Shown one piece after another: positions 1 to 5,359 of a stretch of DNA of 5,359 nucleotides (position 1 is the stretch's first letter; each line of letters opens with the position of its first letter). The stretch is from an uncultured Phaeodactylibacter sp. (GTDB lineage Bacteria; Bacteroidota; Bacteroidia; Chitinophagales; Saprospiraceae). Under the pieces are notes generated by a model. It was not told where the DNA came from. It saw only the letters and a list, made by a program, of their open reading frames with translations, and ran no database searches. The DNA lies in NCBI GenBank assembly GCA_913062745.1, contig CAJXXJ010000307.1, positions 1-5,359 on the forward strand, written 5' to 3'. Made by a program: the position numbers and the translations under genes.

Positions 1-500
1 AAGTAAAATGCGAGCGGAATGCCGAACAGAATGACGCCCAGCAGCGCAAACACCTCACGGATCACATAGTCTCCCGGATGGTGGCGGGTACCAGTGGTGG
101 CGTCCACCTTGGTATCACTGTGATGGACCAGGTGGAATTTCCACATCCACTTTACTTTATGCAAAAGGTAGTGCGCGACGTATTGCGCCAGAAAATCGAG
201 CAACATCACGGCAAGGATAAGCTCTGCCCACAGCGGCAACTCCGTCCAGTAAAGCAAGCCTACGTTGTACTGCGCGGCCCATATGAAAACGCCGGCTGTG
301 GCTATGGTAAACAGCAGGTTGATCACCATCGAGGTACTGAGAAACACCAGATTGATGCCGGCATGCCGCCACTTTCTGTACTTCAGCGTGACCAGCGGCA
401 CAGCACCTTCGAGCACCCAACTGATCGACAGGCAGGCAAACACCCAGCCCAGTTTTTGCCAGGTCGGCATATTTTCAAAAAAGGTCAGGAACGCTTCCAT
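1..500 (-). CDS. Membrane fatty acid hydroxylase / sterol desaturase family protein (C-terminus cut by window edge)
   Basis: The frame opens at ATG 500-498 and runs without a stop off the left edge, giving 166 residues. The signature is the histidine motifs of the fatty acid hydroxylase superfamily (PF04116). They are HYLLH (110-114), HLVHHSD (123-129) and RHHPGD (139-144), and in this family they bind a di-iron centre that hydroxylates or desaturates lipid chains using oxygen. Hydrophobic stretches near residues 19-37, 49-77, 91-112 and 150-166 fit a polytopic inner-membrane enzyme with the histidines on one face. The last HxxHH motif would lie beyond the window; family members are usually about 250-320 residues, so 80 or more are missing. 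A good promoter lies just upstream. The gene follows the terminator of the MBL-rhodanese gene, so it is probably transcribed alone. The substrate (sterol, carotenoid, fatty acid or alkylglycerol) cannot be told from this part. The family call is firm. Confidence 0.9.
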   Translation of the reverse strand, partial: MEAFLTFFENMPTWQKLGWVFACLSISWVLEGAVPLVTLKYRKWRHAGINLVFLSTSMVINLLFTIATAGVFIWAAQYNVGLLYWTELPLWAELILAVMLLDFLAQYVAHYLLHKVKWMWKFHLVHHSDTKVDATTGTRHHPGDYVIREVFALLGVILFGIPLAFY

Positions 501-521
501 AATTACCGGTTTTAATTTGGA

Positions 522-553
522 CAAAAATACAAAAACCGAAAATAATTGTTCAA
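522..553 (-). promoter_or_regulatory. Bacteroidota-type promoter of the fatty acid hydroxylase gene
   Basis: Read on the minus strand, TATTTTTG (529-522) matches the Bacteroidota -7 consensus TAnnTTTG exactly. A TTG (553-551) lies 21 nt upstream, within the usual 17-23 nt spacing for the -33 element. The -7 box ends 21 nt before the ATG at 500, giving a short leader. No Shine-Dalgarno sequence is seen before the ATG, as is normal for this phylum. Confidence 0.6.
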
Positions 554-606
554 GTCTACCGGCAAGCTGCCCGACTATTTTTACGCGCCTCTGATGTACC
601 CTGACG

Positions 607-639
607 AAAAACGGGCTCCCCAAACTGATGGGAAGCCCG
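607..639 (-). terminator. Rho-independent terminator of the MBL-rhodanese gene
   Basis: On the minus strand CGGGCTTCCC (639-630) pairs with GGGGAGCCCG (621-612). This gives a 10-bp stem with one G-U pair and an 8-nt loop, followed directly by five T (611-607). It begins 33 nt after the stop codon of the MBL-rhodanese gene and ends before the promoter of the hydroxylase gene. Confidence 0.85.
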
Positions 640-672
640 CTGTGCTTTCAAGATGATAGTGCAGTATGATGC

Positions 673-2079
673 TTACAGTTCTGTGATCTGCTCTTCGTAC
701 TCGGTCATTGGCAGCTCGGTTTCAACCAGCGCCTTGTAGCCGCCTTTCACATTCACCACCTGCTCAAAGCCACGGGACTTCAGGATAGAGGCGGTGATCA
801 TAGAGCGGTAGCCACCGGCACAGTGCAGGAAGTACTGCTTGTTGCGGTCCACTTCGCTCATATTTTGGTTGATAAAATCGAGCGGGAAGTTCTGCGCGCC
901 CAGTACATGCTGTGCGCTGTACTCGCTTGCTTTGCGCACATCCAGCACATTCATGCCTTCCTGATCGTAGCGTTGAGCCAGTTCTTCTGCCGTTACTTCC
1001 GTAATAGCGTCCACATCCTCGCCGGCTTCTTTCCAGGCATCGAATCCGCCCTTCAGGTAACCGATCGGGTTGTCGTAGCCAACGCGGGCCAGACGGGTCA
1101 CCACCTCTTTCTCGCGGCCTTCGTCTGCCACAAAAAGAATGGGCACCTGCAGGTCAGTAATCAGCGCGCCTACCCACATTGCAAAGTTATCGTCAATACC
1201 GATGAAGATGGCACCAGGAATAAAGCCCTGTGCAAAGTCATCCTGATGACGGGTGTCAATCACCAGCGCTTCCTCCTCTGCCCATGCTGCCTTGAAAGCA
1301 CGCACGCTGAGCGGATTGAGGCCACGCTCCAGGATATCGTCGATCGACTGATAGCCGCTTTTGTTCATCACCGCATTCTTCGGGAAGTACTGCGGAGGCG
1401 CCACCAGGCCGTCGGTTACTTCTTTCACAAACTCTTCGCGCGTCATCGGCTGCAGCGCGTAGTTGGTCTTTTTCTGATCGCCCAGGTAGCCCCAGGTTTC
1501 GGAACTCATTTTCTTACCGCAGGCAGAGCCGGCACCGTGGCCCGGGTATACAATGACATCATCAGACAGCGGCATGATCTTGTTGCGCAGGCTGTCAAAC
1601 AAGTGCCCGGCCAGGTCCTCACGGGACAGGTCGGTCTTCACAGCCAGGTCCGGGCGGCCCACATCACCCAGGAAAAGGGTATCGCCGGTGAAAATAGCGT
1701 AGTCTTTGCCATCCTCGTCCTTCAGCAGGAAGGTGGAAGACTCCATAGTGTGTCCCGGTGTGTGCAGCACCTGAATAGTGACGTTGCCTACCTTCAGCTC
1801 TTCGCCGTCCTTAGCGATGTACGCATCAAATTCCGGTTGGGCGGTAGGGCCAAATACGATGGCAGCGCCCGTTTTGTTGGCAAGGTCGAGGTGGCCGGAG
1901 ACAAAGTCGGCGTGGAAGTGCGTCTCCAGCACATACTTAATGCGGGCACCGTCCGCTTCCGCACGCTCGATGTAAGGAGTGGTTTCGCGCAGCGGGTCTA
2001 TGATTACGGCTTCGCCATTGCTCTCGATGTAGTAAGCGGCTTCTGCCAGGCATCCGGTATATATTTGTTCTACTTTCAT
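673..2079 (-). CDS. MBL-fold metallo-hydrolase with two rhodanese domains (persulfide dioxygenase / sulfurtransferase type)
   Basis: This 468-residue cytoplasmic protein has a metallo-beta-lactamase domain (about 1-240) followed by two rhodanese domains (about 250-355 and 360-468). The metal site shows THFHADF (53-59), TPGHT (107-111), TGDTLF (131-136) and PGHGAGSACG (179-188). By analogy with human ETHE1, H54, H110 and D133 would hold one iron. F59 replaces the second His of the usual HxHxDH motif, which fits a mononuclear iron enzyme rather than a zinc beta-lactamase. GRPD (141-144) matches the conserved region after the metal aspartate. The second rhodanese has its catalytic cysteine in HCAGGYRS (C420). 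The first has no cysteine in the matching loop (V-A-D at 317-319) and is probably non-catalytic. Related enzymes oxidise glutathione persulfide to sulfite or transfer sulfane sulfur, so a role in sulfide/persulfide detoxification is likely. No signal peptide is seen. The ATG at 2079 is supported because the MBL fold begins at once (KVEQIYTGCLAEAAYYI). It has its own terminator and a candidate regulated promoter. Confidence 0.93.
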   Translation of the reverse strand: MKVEQIYTGCLAEAAYYIESNGEAVIIDPLRETTPYIERAEADGARIKYVLETHFHADFVSGHLDLANKTGAAIVFGPTAQPEFDAYIAKDGEELKVGNVTIQVLHTPGHTMESSTFLLKDEDGKDYAIFTGDTLFLGDVGRPDLAVKTDLSREDLAGHLFDSLRNKIMPLSDDVIVYPGHGAGSACGKKMSSETWGYLGDQKKTNYALQPMTREEFVKEVTDGLVAPPQYFPKNAVMNKSGYQSIDDILERGLNPLSVRAFKAAWAEEEALVIDTRHQDDFAQGFIPGAIFIGIDDNFAMWVGALITDLQVPILFVADEGREKEVVTRLARVGYDNPIGYLKGGFDAWKEAGEDVDAITEVTAEELAQRYDQEGMNVLDVRKASEYSAQHVLGAQNFPLDFINQNMSEVDRNKQYFLHCAGGYRSMITASILKSRGFEQVVNVKGGYKALVETELPMTEYEEQITEL

Positions 2080-2127
2080 GGTTTAGATTGATTTAGAGTT
2101 CATTTTAGGTTCTCAAAAAAGCTGTTG

Positions 2128-2161
2128 TAAATATGAACATGCGTTCATGTATTGAGGCAAA
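2128..2161 (-). promoter_or_regulatory. Candidate promoter of the MBL-rhodanese gene
   Basis: On the minus strand a TTTG (2161-2158) is followed after 22 nt by CATATTTA (2135-2128), a 5-of-6 match to the fixed bases of TAnnTTTG except for its first T and last G. The predicted start would be near 2120, leaving a leader of about 40 nt to the ATG at 2079. The -7 match is imperfect and other AT-rich sites lie nearby, so this is a candidate only. It gains some weight because a palindrome fills its spacer. Confidence 0.35.
2133..2148. promoter_or_regulatory. Palindromic operator candidate upstream of the MBL-rhodanese gene
   Basis: ATGAAC (2133-2138) and GTTCAT (2143-2148) are perfect inverted repeats around the 4-nt centre ATGC. 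This size and symmetry suit a dimeric helix-turn-helix regulator such as a TetR, ArsR or Crp/Fnr-like protein. The site lies 54-69 nt upstream of the MBL-rhodanese start codon, in the spacer of the candidate promoter and touching its -7 box, where binding would repress. No regulator gene is in the window. Confidence 0.4.
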
Positions 2162-2170
2162 AAAATTGCC
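2156..2170. repeat. Small AT-centred inverted repeat
   Basis: GGCAA (2156-2160) and TTGCC (2166-2170) flank five A residues in perfect symmetry, just upstream of the operator candidate. It could be a second protein-binding site or chance. The A-tract overlaps the proposed -33 element. The rest of the gap toward 2303 shows only a weak GCTGC/GCAGC repeat (2181-2196). Confidence 0.3.
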
Positions 2171-2303
2171 CGTAGTAGGAGCTGCTCAGGGGCAGCGGTT
2201 GTTAAATTTACTCAGCATGGTAAGGCTTTGTTTTCCGTTGAATCTGAATACAAAGTAAAGAGAGAACAGAAGAAAGGTCTGTGATCTAGGTCAAACAAGA
2301 AAG

Positions 2304-2337
2304 TGACTTTTATCAGCCGCCGCTTTGATAAAAGTCA
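2304..2337. repeat. Perfect 12-bp hairpin next to the SnoaL-gene terminator
   Basis: TGACTTTTATCA (2304-2315) and TGATAAAAGTCA (2326-2337) are perfect inverted repeats around a 10-nt GC-rich loop (2316-2325). In a minus-strand transcript this hairpin follows the 14-bp terminator hairpin, and the two share bases 2335-2337. No T run follows it (the next bases read CTTTCTTGTTT), so it is a poor terminator alone. TATCAGCC (2311-2318) can also pair with GGCTGATA (2340-2347) of the other hairpin, so alternative folds are possible. With the operator region, it explains most of the 325-nt gene-free gap 2080-2404. Confidence 0.65.
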
Positions 2338-2373
2338 GGGGCTGATACAACATGCATGCGTATCAGCCCCTGA
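2330..2373 (-). terminator. Rho-independent terminator of the SnoaL-like gene
   Basis: GTATCAGCCCCTGA (2360-2373) and TCAGGGGCTGATAC (2335-2348) form a perfect 14-bp stem with an 11-nt loop. On the minus strand the stem is followed by CTTTTATC (2334-2327), a short T tract. It starts 31 nt after the stop codon of the SnoaL-like gene, the same spacing as the other terminators here. The T tract is part of the neighbouring 12-bp hairpin. Confidence 0.75.
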
Positions 2374-2404
2374 GGAAGCATTAGTAAAGGACTACAGAGA
2401 TCGC

Positions 2405-2773
2405 TTAGGCTTCTTCCCAGTGGTAGAAGAACTCCTCACGGACGATTTTACCGTCTTTGACCTTGTACACCGCAATTTCGCTCATGTCTTCCCGCAGGTC
2501 CCGGGTCTTGTCCGTAGCATCCATCGCATAGGAGATAGAGAAATAATCATCCGCAACGACGGGGTCCGAAATATCAGCGCTGTGTACCTCCATCGTTTTT
2601 TCGAAATAATCATTCTTGACCAGAACAGCATCAATGCCTCTGACTTCCCGTTCCTCTCCTACCGGCTCGATGCTTAAGATGTCCGGTGCATAGAGTTCTT
2701 CAATGGCCTGCCGGTGTTTGCCCTGCCGGCAGAACTCAACGAGCTGTTGGGCTACTTCCTGTGTGCTCATCAT
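2405..2773 (-). CDS. SnoaL-like / NTF2-superfamily small protein
   Basis: This 122-residue protein opens with a helical stretch, MSTQEVAQQLVEFCRQGK, followed by AIEELYAPDILSIEP, then strand-rich sequence ending VYKVKDGKIVREEFFYHWEE. That layout is typical of the SnoaL/NTF2-like cone fold: a helix with a Leu-Tyr-x-x-Asp segment, then a sheet ending in KDGKIVREEFF. Members range from small-molecule isomerases and hydrolases to ligand-binding proteins of unknown role, and no catalytic set can be assigned here. The length fits a single domain. Two adjacent ATGs at 2773 and 2770 are the likely starts. The frame stays open upstream to a TTG at 2866, but that adds 31 unconserved-looking residues rich in Cys and Ser. 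No signal peptide is seen, so it is probably cytoplasmic. A weak promoter candidate is TTG (2922-2920), then 20 nt, then TAACTTG (2899-2893). A strong terminator follows the gene. The fold is fairly sure and the function unknown. Confidence 0.82.
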   Translation of the reverse strand: MMSTQEVAQQLVEFCRQGKHRQAIEELYAPDILSIEPVGEEREVRGIDAVLVKNDYFEKTMEVHSADISDPVVADDYFSISYAMDATDKTRDLREDMSEIAVYKVKDGKIVREEFFYHWEEA

Positions 2774-2957
2774 CAATAAGGGTTTGTGGACCACCGCAGG
2801 CCCCATGCCTTTTGTTGAAGCAAATACTGCCTGCGCAGAGGAGCAGCTGAAGCACTGCCCCCTCAATCAGTCCGGGTGATTTGATACGACAGCAAGTTAG
2901 CCTGTGGGTATATTGTTGACAAATTTTGTTTGAATAAAAATGTTTTGTTTAACACTT

Positions 2958-3548
2958 TTATGGTTTGGCGGTATCCAGCTTCACGGCCTGCCCGGCACAG
3001 CGCACGGCCTGCATGAGCGCCTCGCGCTGCTCATCGGTAATCAGTATAGTCCGCTTTTTCGTTTCATAGCGGATACGGATGCCCACCACGCCCACGTAGG
3101 CCATGCGGTAGTACACATCTATCGGCACTACGCAGGTATGCTGATACATGCGCATATTGGTATCTTTATTGAAGGTACCCCGGTCCGGGAAATTGAGAAG
3201 GGGCGCTGCTGTGGAATCAGCAAAGGCTAAAATGACATTTTTGCCGGACTCGATTTTGAGGTAATCGTACTCCGGCGCAACGATGGTGAAAAAGAAGGAC
3301 TCAATCGGGCTCTGATCGTCTTCCGCAAAGGAAAACACGGCTTTGCCTTCGTCAATGATCTTGGGCCCGTCAACGGTCTCGTACAGGCTCGGAATAAGCT
3401 GGCCAATAGAAATCGGTTCCGTCATGACCAGGCGGGTACTGTCGAAACGGTCTATCGTATCCAGCGCCAGCGGGCACTGTGCGGGCAGCATCGCGGGAAA
3501 AGCCAGCAGGCAGAGTAGCAGTAAGCGTTGTATCATTGTTTTCATCAT
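2958..3548 (-). CDS. Secreted protein of unknown function
   Basis: This 196-residue protein begins with a signal peptide: Lys/Arg residues (K3, R8), a leucine-rich core (9-20) and LPAQC (21-25). Cleavage after A23, leaving an N-terminal Gln, is common in Bacteroidota. C25 is not preceded by a proper lipobox, so lipidation is less likely. The mature part is a mix of beta-prone segments (FSFAEDD at 72-78, SFFFTIVAPEYDYLKI at 84-99, YYRMAYVGVVGIRIRYETKKR at 146-166) and ends in a helix (TDEQREALMQAVRCAGQAVKL). Mature cysteines C25, C139 and C184 could include one disulfide. I recognise no family. Two starts are possible (ATG at 3548 and 3545); both leave the signal peptide intact. A perfect -7 box lies just upstream. 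No hairpin terminator is seen in the AT-rich stretch after the stop. No T9SS sorting domain is present, so it is probably periplasmic. Confidence 0.8.
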   Translation of the reverse strand: MMKTMIQRLLLLCLLAFPAMLPAQCPLALDTIDRFDSTRLVMTEPISIGQLIPSLYETVDGPKIIDEGKAVFSFAEDDQSPIESFFFTIVAPEYDYLKIESGKNVILAFADSTAAPLLNFPDRGTFNKDTNMRMYQHTCVVPIDVYYRMAYVGVVGIRIRYETKKRTILITDEQREALMQAVRCAGQAVKLDTAKP

Positions 3549-3562
3549 CCTGATTATGGGCG

Positions 3563-3570
3563 CAAAAGTA
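3563..3570 (-). promoter_or_regulatory. -7 promoter box of the secreted-protein gene
   Basis: On the minus strand TACTTTTG (3570-3563) matches TAnnTTTG exactly, ending 14 nt before the ATG at 3548. The -33 element is less clear: the nearest TTG with no closer competitor (CATTG, 3588-3586) is 15 nt away, slightly too near. A start about 7 nt downstream would leave a leader of only about 8 nt. Confidence 0.45.
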
Positions 3571-3679
3571 CGCTTTGTCGCAAAACAATGGAAAAACGAA
3601 GCGCAGTAGATTAAATTGTGAGGCGCTGCACGATGGGTATTAGCGTTTTTTTGCGCTGTTTCACCGGCAGGCCCTTACG

Positions 3680-3712
3680 AAAAACGGCGCAACCCATTTG
3701 GATTGCGCCGTT
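3680..3712 (-). terminator. Rho-independent terminator of the lipoprotein gene
   Basis: AACGGCGCAA (3712-3703 on the minus strand) pairs perfectly with TTGCGCCGTT (3692-3683), a GC-rich 10-bp stem with a 10-nt loop, followed by a T run (3684-3680, overlapping the stem's last pairs). It starts 33 nt after the lipoprotein stop codon. On the plus strand a second T run lies 8 nt beyond the stem, so weak action the other way is possible but no plus-strand gene needs it. Confidence 0.85.
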
Positions 3713-3745
3713 GCATTGGTTTTTTGTCAGGCTTTGGGAGCCGGT

Positions 3746-4756
3746 TTAGTACTTGATGGATATTTCGTAGAAGTCCGCGTTGCTATTATCGGTCTCCGTG
3801 ATATCATCGATGCGTACCAGGTAGTAGCGGCCGTCTCTGAATACCGCCAGCATATCGCCAACGGACAGTTCATCTGTAACGTTCTCTCTCGTTGCTGACA
3901 CATTTCCGGTAGCACAATTGATCACTTCTCCTTCACCTAACGCGATCCCGGTATTGAAAGCCGCTTCAATTTGTTCTTTTGAAGTCACATTATCAAAGGT
4001 GAAGTTCTCCAGTTGAGACTCATCCACAGCTACCATATCTGCACCATTTACAGTAGATACCTGACGGCGCCAGTTGAAGCCGGGAGCAGGTATGGTGCAG
4101 TCCAGCCCCATGTCCCGCAGCTCAGAGGATTCCACTTCCGCTTGTGTGGTCCCTCCACCTGCCTGCGAAGGAACATTTTCTCCTGAATCCAGGTCGATAG
4201 AACCGTTCTCTCCCCCGGCTACATTAAAGAAGATACCCATCATCGTAGTATCAATCGGCGTAGTCGGGTCAATGATCGTGATTTCCAGGCTCTCCTGAGC
4301 TGTCTCGTTGCCTTCGTCAGTCACCAGGAAGCTGTAGGTACGGGTTTCGCCGTCCATTTGCTCAAAGGGCACGATTTCGAGGGTGATGGTCGCTCCGTCT
4401 TTCACGTCATCGCCTACCAGCAGGTAAGGGTTGTTGACGGTGGTTTGCGCCACCCCGTCTACAAGGTATTCGGTAATGTAGTTATCGATTTGAGCAGCGC
4501 TTACGGTTTGGCCATCTACCAGAAAAGAGAAAGAATTGAGTGGCTCATCGCCGGTAGAGATGGCAACAGCTACGGTGAAGGATTCGCCCGGGGCTAGTTC
4601 CGTATCCATAGAGGTAAGGTCTGTGCCGCTCAGTATATCAATCTGCGGGCCTACCGGATTCGTAATGATCGGTTCGTCATCTTCACAGCCTGTAGTGGTC
4701 AGGAGCAGGGTGAACACGATCGCCACACCAGATAGTTTTAGGAGCAAATTACGCAT
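3746..4756 (-). CDS. Acidic, probably surface-exposed lipoprotein of unknown function
   Basis: This 336-residue protein starts with a lipoprotein signal peptide: K7, a hydrophobic core (10-19) and TTTGC with the lipidated cysteine at C24. CEDDE follows; acidic residues right after the cysteine resemble the lipoprotein export signal that sends Bacteroidota lipoproteins to the cell surface. Residues about 37-162 look like an Ig-like beta domain (GPQIDILSGTDL, LAPGESFTVAVAI, SFLVDGQTV, TYSFLVTDEGNETAQESLEITI). A Pro/Thr linker (163-171) leads to a second beta-rich domain (174-336) with C220 and C281, perhaps a disulfide. By hand count the mature protein has about 58 Asp/Glu against 11 Lys/Arg and no histidine, consistent with an exported protein of a marine bacterium. 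No catalytic motif is seen. A weak promoter candidate is TTG (4794-4792), 23 nt, then ACTATTTG (4768-4761), rather close to the ATG. It ends in a strong terminator and stands alone. The lipoprotein call is firm; the function is unknown. Confidence 0.87.
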   Translation of the reverse strand: MRNLLLKLSGVAIVFTLLLTTTGCEDDEPIITNPVGPQIDILSGTDLTSMDTELAPGESFTVAVAISTGDEPLNSFSFLVDGQTVSAAQIDNYITEYLVDGVAQTTVNNPYLLVGDDVKDGATITLEIVPFEQMDGETRTYSFLVTDEGNETAQESLEITIIDPTTPIDTTMMGIFFNVAGGENGSIDLDSGENVPSQAGGGTTQAEVESSELRDMGLDCTIPAPGFNWRRQVSTVNGADMVAVDESQLENFTFDNVTSKEQIEAAFNTGIALGEGEVINCATGNVSATRENVTDELSVGDMLAVFRDGRYYLVRIDDITETDNSNADFYEISIKY

Positions 4757-4897
4757 AATTCAAATAGTGTTTTTTGTTAATTAATTCGTTTCAAGGTTGC
4801 GTACAATACGTTGTGACGCAAATACACACGGAGGTAACGCAATTGGGAATAAAATTGCCGCCTCCACAGCTGTTAAGTTTATCTTAAAGGGGTTCAA

Positions 4898-4944
4898 GCG
4901 CCTTTTATGTAACTGCCTCAGGGCAGCGATGTTCGCAAAGGCGC
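4898..4944. repeat. Nested inverted repeat in the intergenic region
   Basis: GCGCCTTT (4898-4905) and AAAGGCGC (4937-4944) are perfect inverted repeats enclosing a smaller hairpin, CTGCC-TCAG-GGCAG (4913-4926). The right arm is part of a 12-bp palindrome, AAAGGCGCCTTT (4937-4948). A plus-strand transcript would have CTTTT after the outer stem; the minus strand has no T run there. It may be a structured 3' end of the T9SS-protein transcript or a protein-binding site. The remainder of the 275-nt gap 4757-5031 shows nothing else clear apart from the weak hairpin at 4982-4999. Confidence 0.4.
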
Positions 4945-4981
4945 CTTTTGTCAGCTTAATTCACGAAAGCCCGGCTCTTCT

Positions 4982-4999
4982 CCCCAATCTTTATCGGGG
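4982..4999 (-). terminator. Weak hairpin after the T9SS-protein gene
   Basis: On the minus strand CCCCGAT and ATTGGGG pair around the loop AAAG, a 7-bp stem with one G-T pair. It begins 32 nt after the stop codon, matching the terminator spacing of the other genes here. No T tract follows (the next bases are AGAAGAGCC), so termination would be inefficient or need another factor. Confidence 0.35.
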
Positions 5000-5031
5000 G
5001 GTCAAACGCGAAATCCCCTCAATGATTCGGG

Positions 5032-5359
5032 TTAATTTTTCATCAGCTTCCTTAAGGCGCGCTGCCCGGAAACCCGGATTTCTAAAGTGTACAAGCCCGC
5101 CGGCAAGCCCTCAAGAGCCAGGCGAAAGGCTTGCGCTGCCCCTGCGGCACTGTAGTTTTTCACCGCCTGCCCCTGAGCATTGAAAAGGCGCATCTGCACA
5201 GGCCCGGGAAGGTCAGCCTCCCACCGGAGCCAGGCTTCCTCAGCCGCCGGGTTAGGATATAAATACATGGGTTCGCCCAGCAGTTCATCCTTTGTGCTGA
5301 CTACACTCGTAAATACGAAAGCGATATTGCTGTAGAAAGAAGTATCCTGCCCCGTGTAC
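5032..5359 (-). CDS. T9SS-exported protein, C-terminal end with type A sorting domain (N-terminus beyond the window)
   Basis: The frame is open from the right edge, where base 5359 is the last base of a split codon, and gives 108 residues to the TAA at 5034-5032. The last 77 residues are a type A T9SS C-terminal sorting domain (TIGR04183-like): LYPNPA at its start, WLRWEADLPGPVQMRLFNAQGQAV, then LEGLPAGLYTLEIRVSGQRALRKLMKN. In Bacteroidota such a domain directs export through the outer membrane by the type IX system, after which it is usually removed and the cargo released or attached to the surface. The cargo domain lies outside the window; the 30 residues before the sorting domain (including IAFVFTSVVSTKDELLGEP) are a linker or the end of the cargo and do not identify it. 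An ATG at 5268 sits right at the sorting domain and is internal, not the true start. The sorting-domain call is firm. Confidence 0.88.
   Translation of the reverse strand, partial: YTGQDTSFYSNIAFVFTSVVSTKDELLGEPMYLYPNPAAEEAWLRWEADLPGPVQMRLFNAQGQAVKNYSAAGAAQAFRLALEGLPAGLYTLEIRVSGQRALRKLMKN

Noticed and set aside
78..515. A 145-codon plus-strand frame
   Set aside because: It is antisense to the fatty acid hydroxylase gene, whose histidine motifs are clear, and its translation has no fold-like pattern.
823..2091. A 422-codon open frame on the plus strand
   Set aside because: It lies entirely opposite the MBL-rhodanese gene, which has clear motifs. The translation has no recognisable domain, so the open frame is a by-product of codon bias.
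2774..2866. N-terminal extension of the SnoaL-like gene from a TTG at 2866
   Set aside because: The added 31 residues do not resemble the family, and the double ATG at 2773/2770 starts exactly at the conserved first helix.
3746..4756. Similarity of the lipoprotein C-terminal part to HmuY-type haem-binding proteins
   Set aside because: The DLDSGENV and later NWRRQVSTVNGA segments only loosely recall HmuY, which binds haem by histidines; this protein has none.
4797..5183. A 128-codon plus-strand frame
   Set aside because: It overlaps the T9SS sorting domain antisense for about 150 nt and crosses the intergenic inverted repeats; the protein looks random and Arg/Pro-rich.
5032..5268. A stand-alone 78-residue gene starting at ATG 5268
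   Set aside because: The frame is open further upstream to the window edge and the ATG falls just before LYPNPA, inside a typical linker-to-sorting-domain junction.
1..5359. CRISPR array, tRNA, rRNA, insertion sequence or attachment site
   Set aside because: I saw no regularly spaced direct repeats, no cloverleaf or rRNA-like sequence, no transposase or integrase, and no target-site duplications.

Overview
The window reads as ordinary chromosomal DNA of a member of the Bacteroidota. The lines of evidence are a type IX secretion (T9SS) C-terminal sorting domain, a lipoprotein with an acidic export signal after its cysteine, signal peptides of the LPA|Q type, and -7 boxes of the TAnnTTTG type with no clear Shine-Dalgarno sequences. 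The fairly GC-rich coding sequence and the acidic exported proteins suggest a marine Saprospiria/Lewinella-like organism. That placement is inference and was not tested against a database.

All six genes lie on the minus strand, so they are listed here in the order of transcription, from high to low coordinates. (1) 5359-5032: the last 108 residues of a T9SS-exported protein, cut by the window edge. (2) 4756-3746: a very acidic, histidine-free surface lipoprotein of unknown function. (3) 3548-2958: a small secreted protein of unknown function. (4) 2773-2405: a small SnoaL/NTF2-like protein. (5) 2079-673: a metallo-beta-lactamase-fold protein with two rhodanese domains, of the persulfide dioxygenase/sulfurtransferase kind. 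(6) 500 to the left edge: the N-terminal 166 residues of a membrane fatty acid hydroxylase/sterol desaturase family protein.

The genes appear to be separate transcription units. Genes 2, 4 and 5 each end in a strong hairpin plus T tract about 31-34 nt after the stop codon, and gene 1 has a weaker hairpin at the same distance. Candidate Bacteroidota promoters precede genes 3, 5 and 6. No pathway links the genes, except that gene 5 handles persulfide sulfur and may be controlled by a repressor binding a palindrome in its promoter.

The most unusual non-coding signal is the 325-nt gap between genes 4 and 5. It holds two perfect hairpins (14-bp and 12-bp stems) that share three bases and can refold into an alternative pairing. 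Further down it has a 16-bp palindrome placed where a repressor would sit. I found no mobile element, CRISPR array, tRNA or rRNA, and no clear undescribed multi-gene system.
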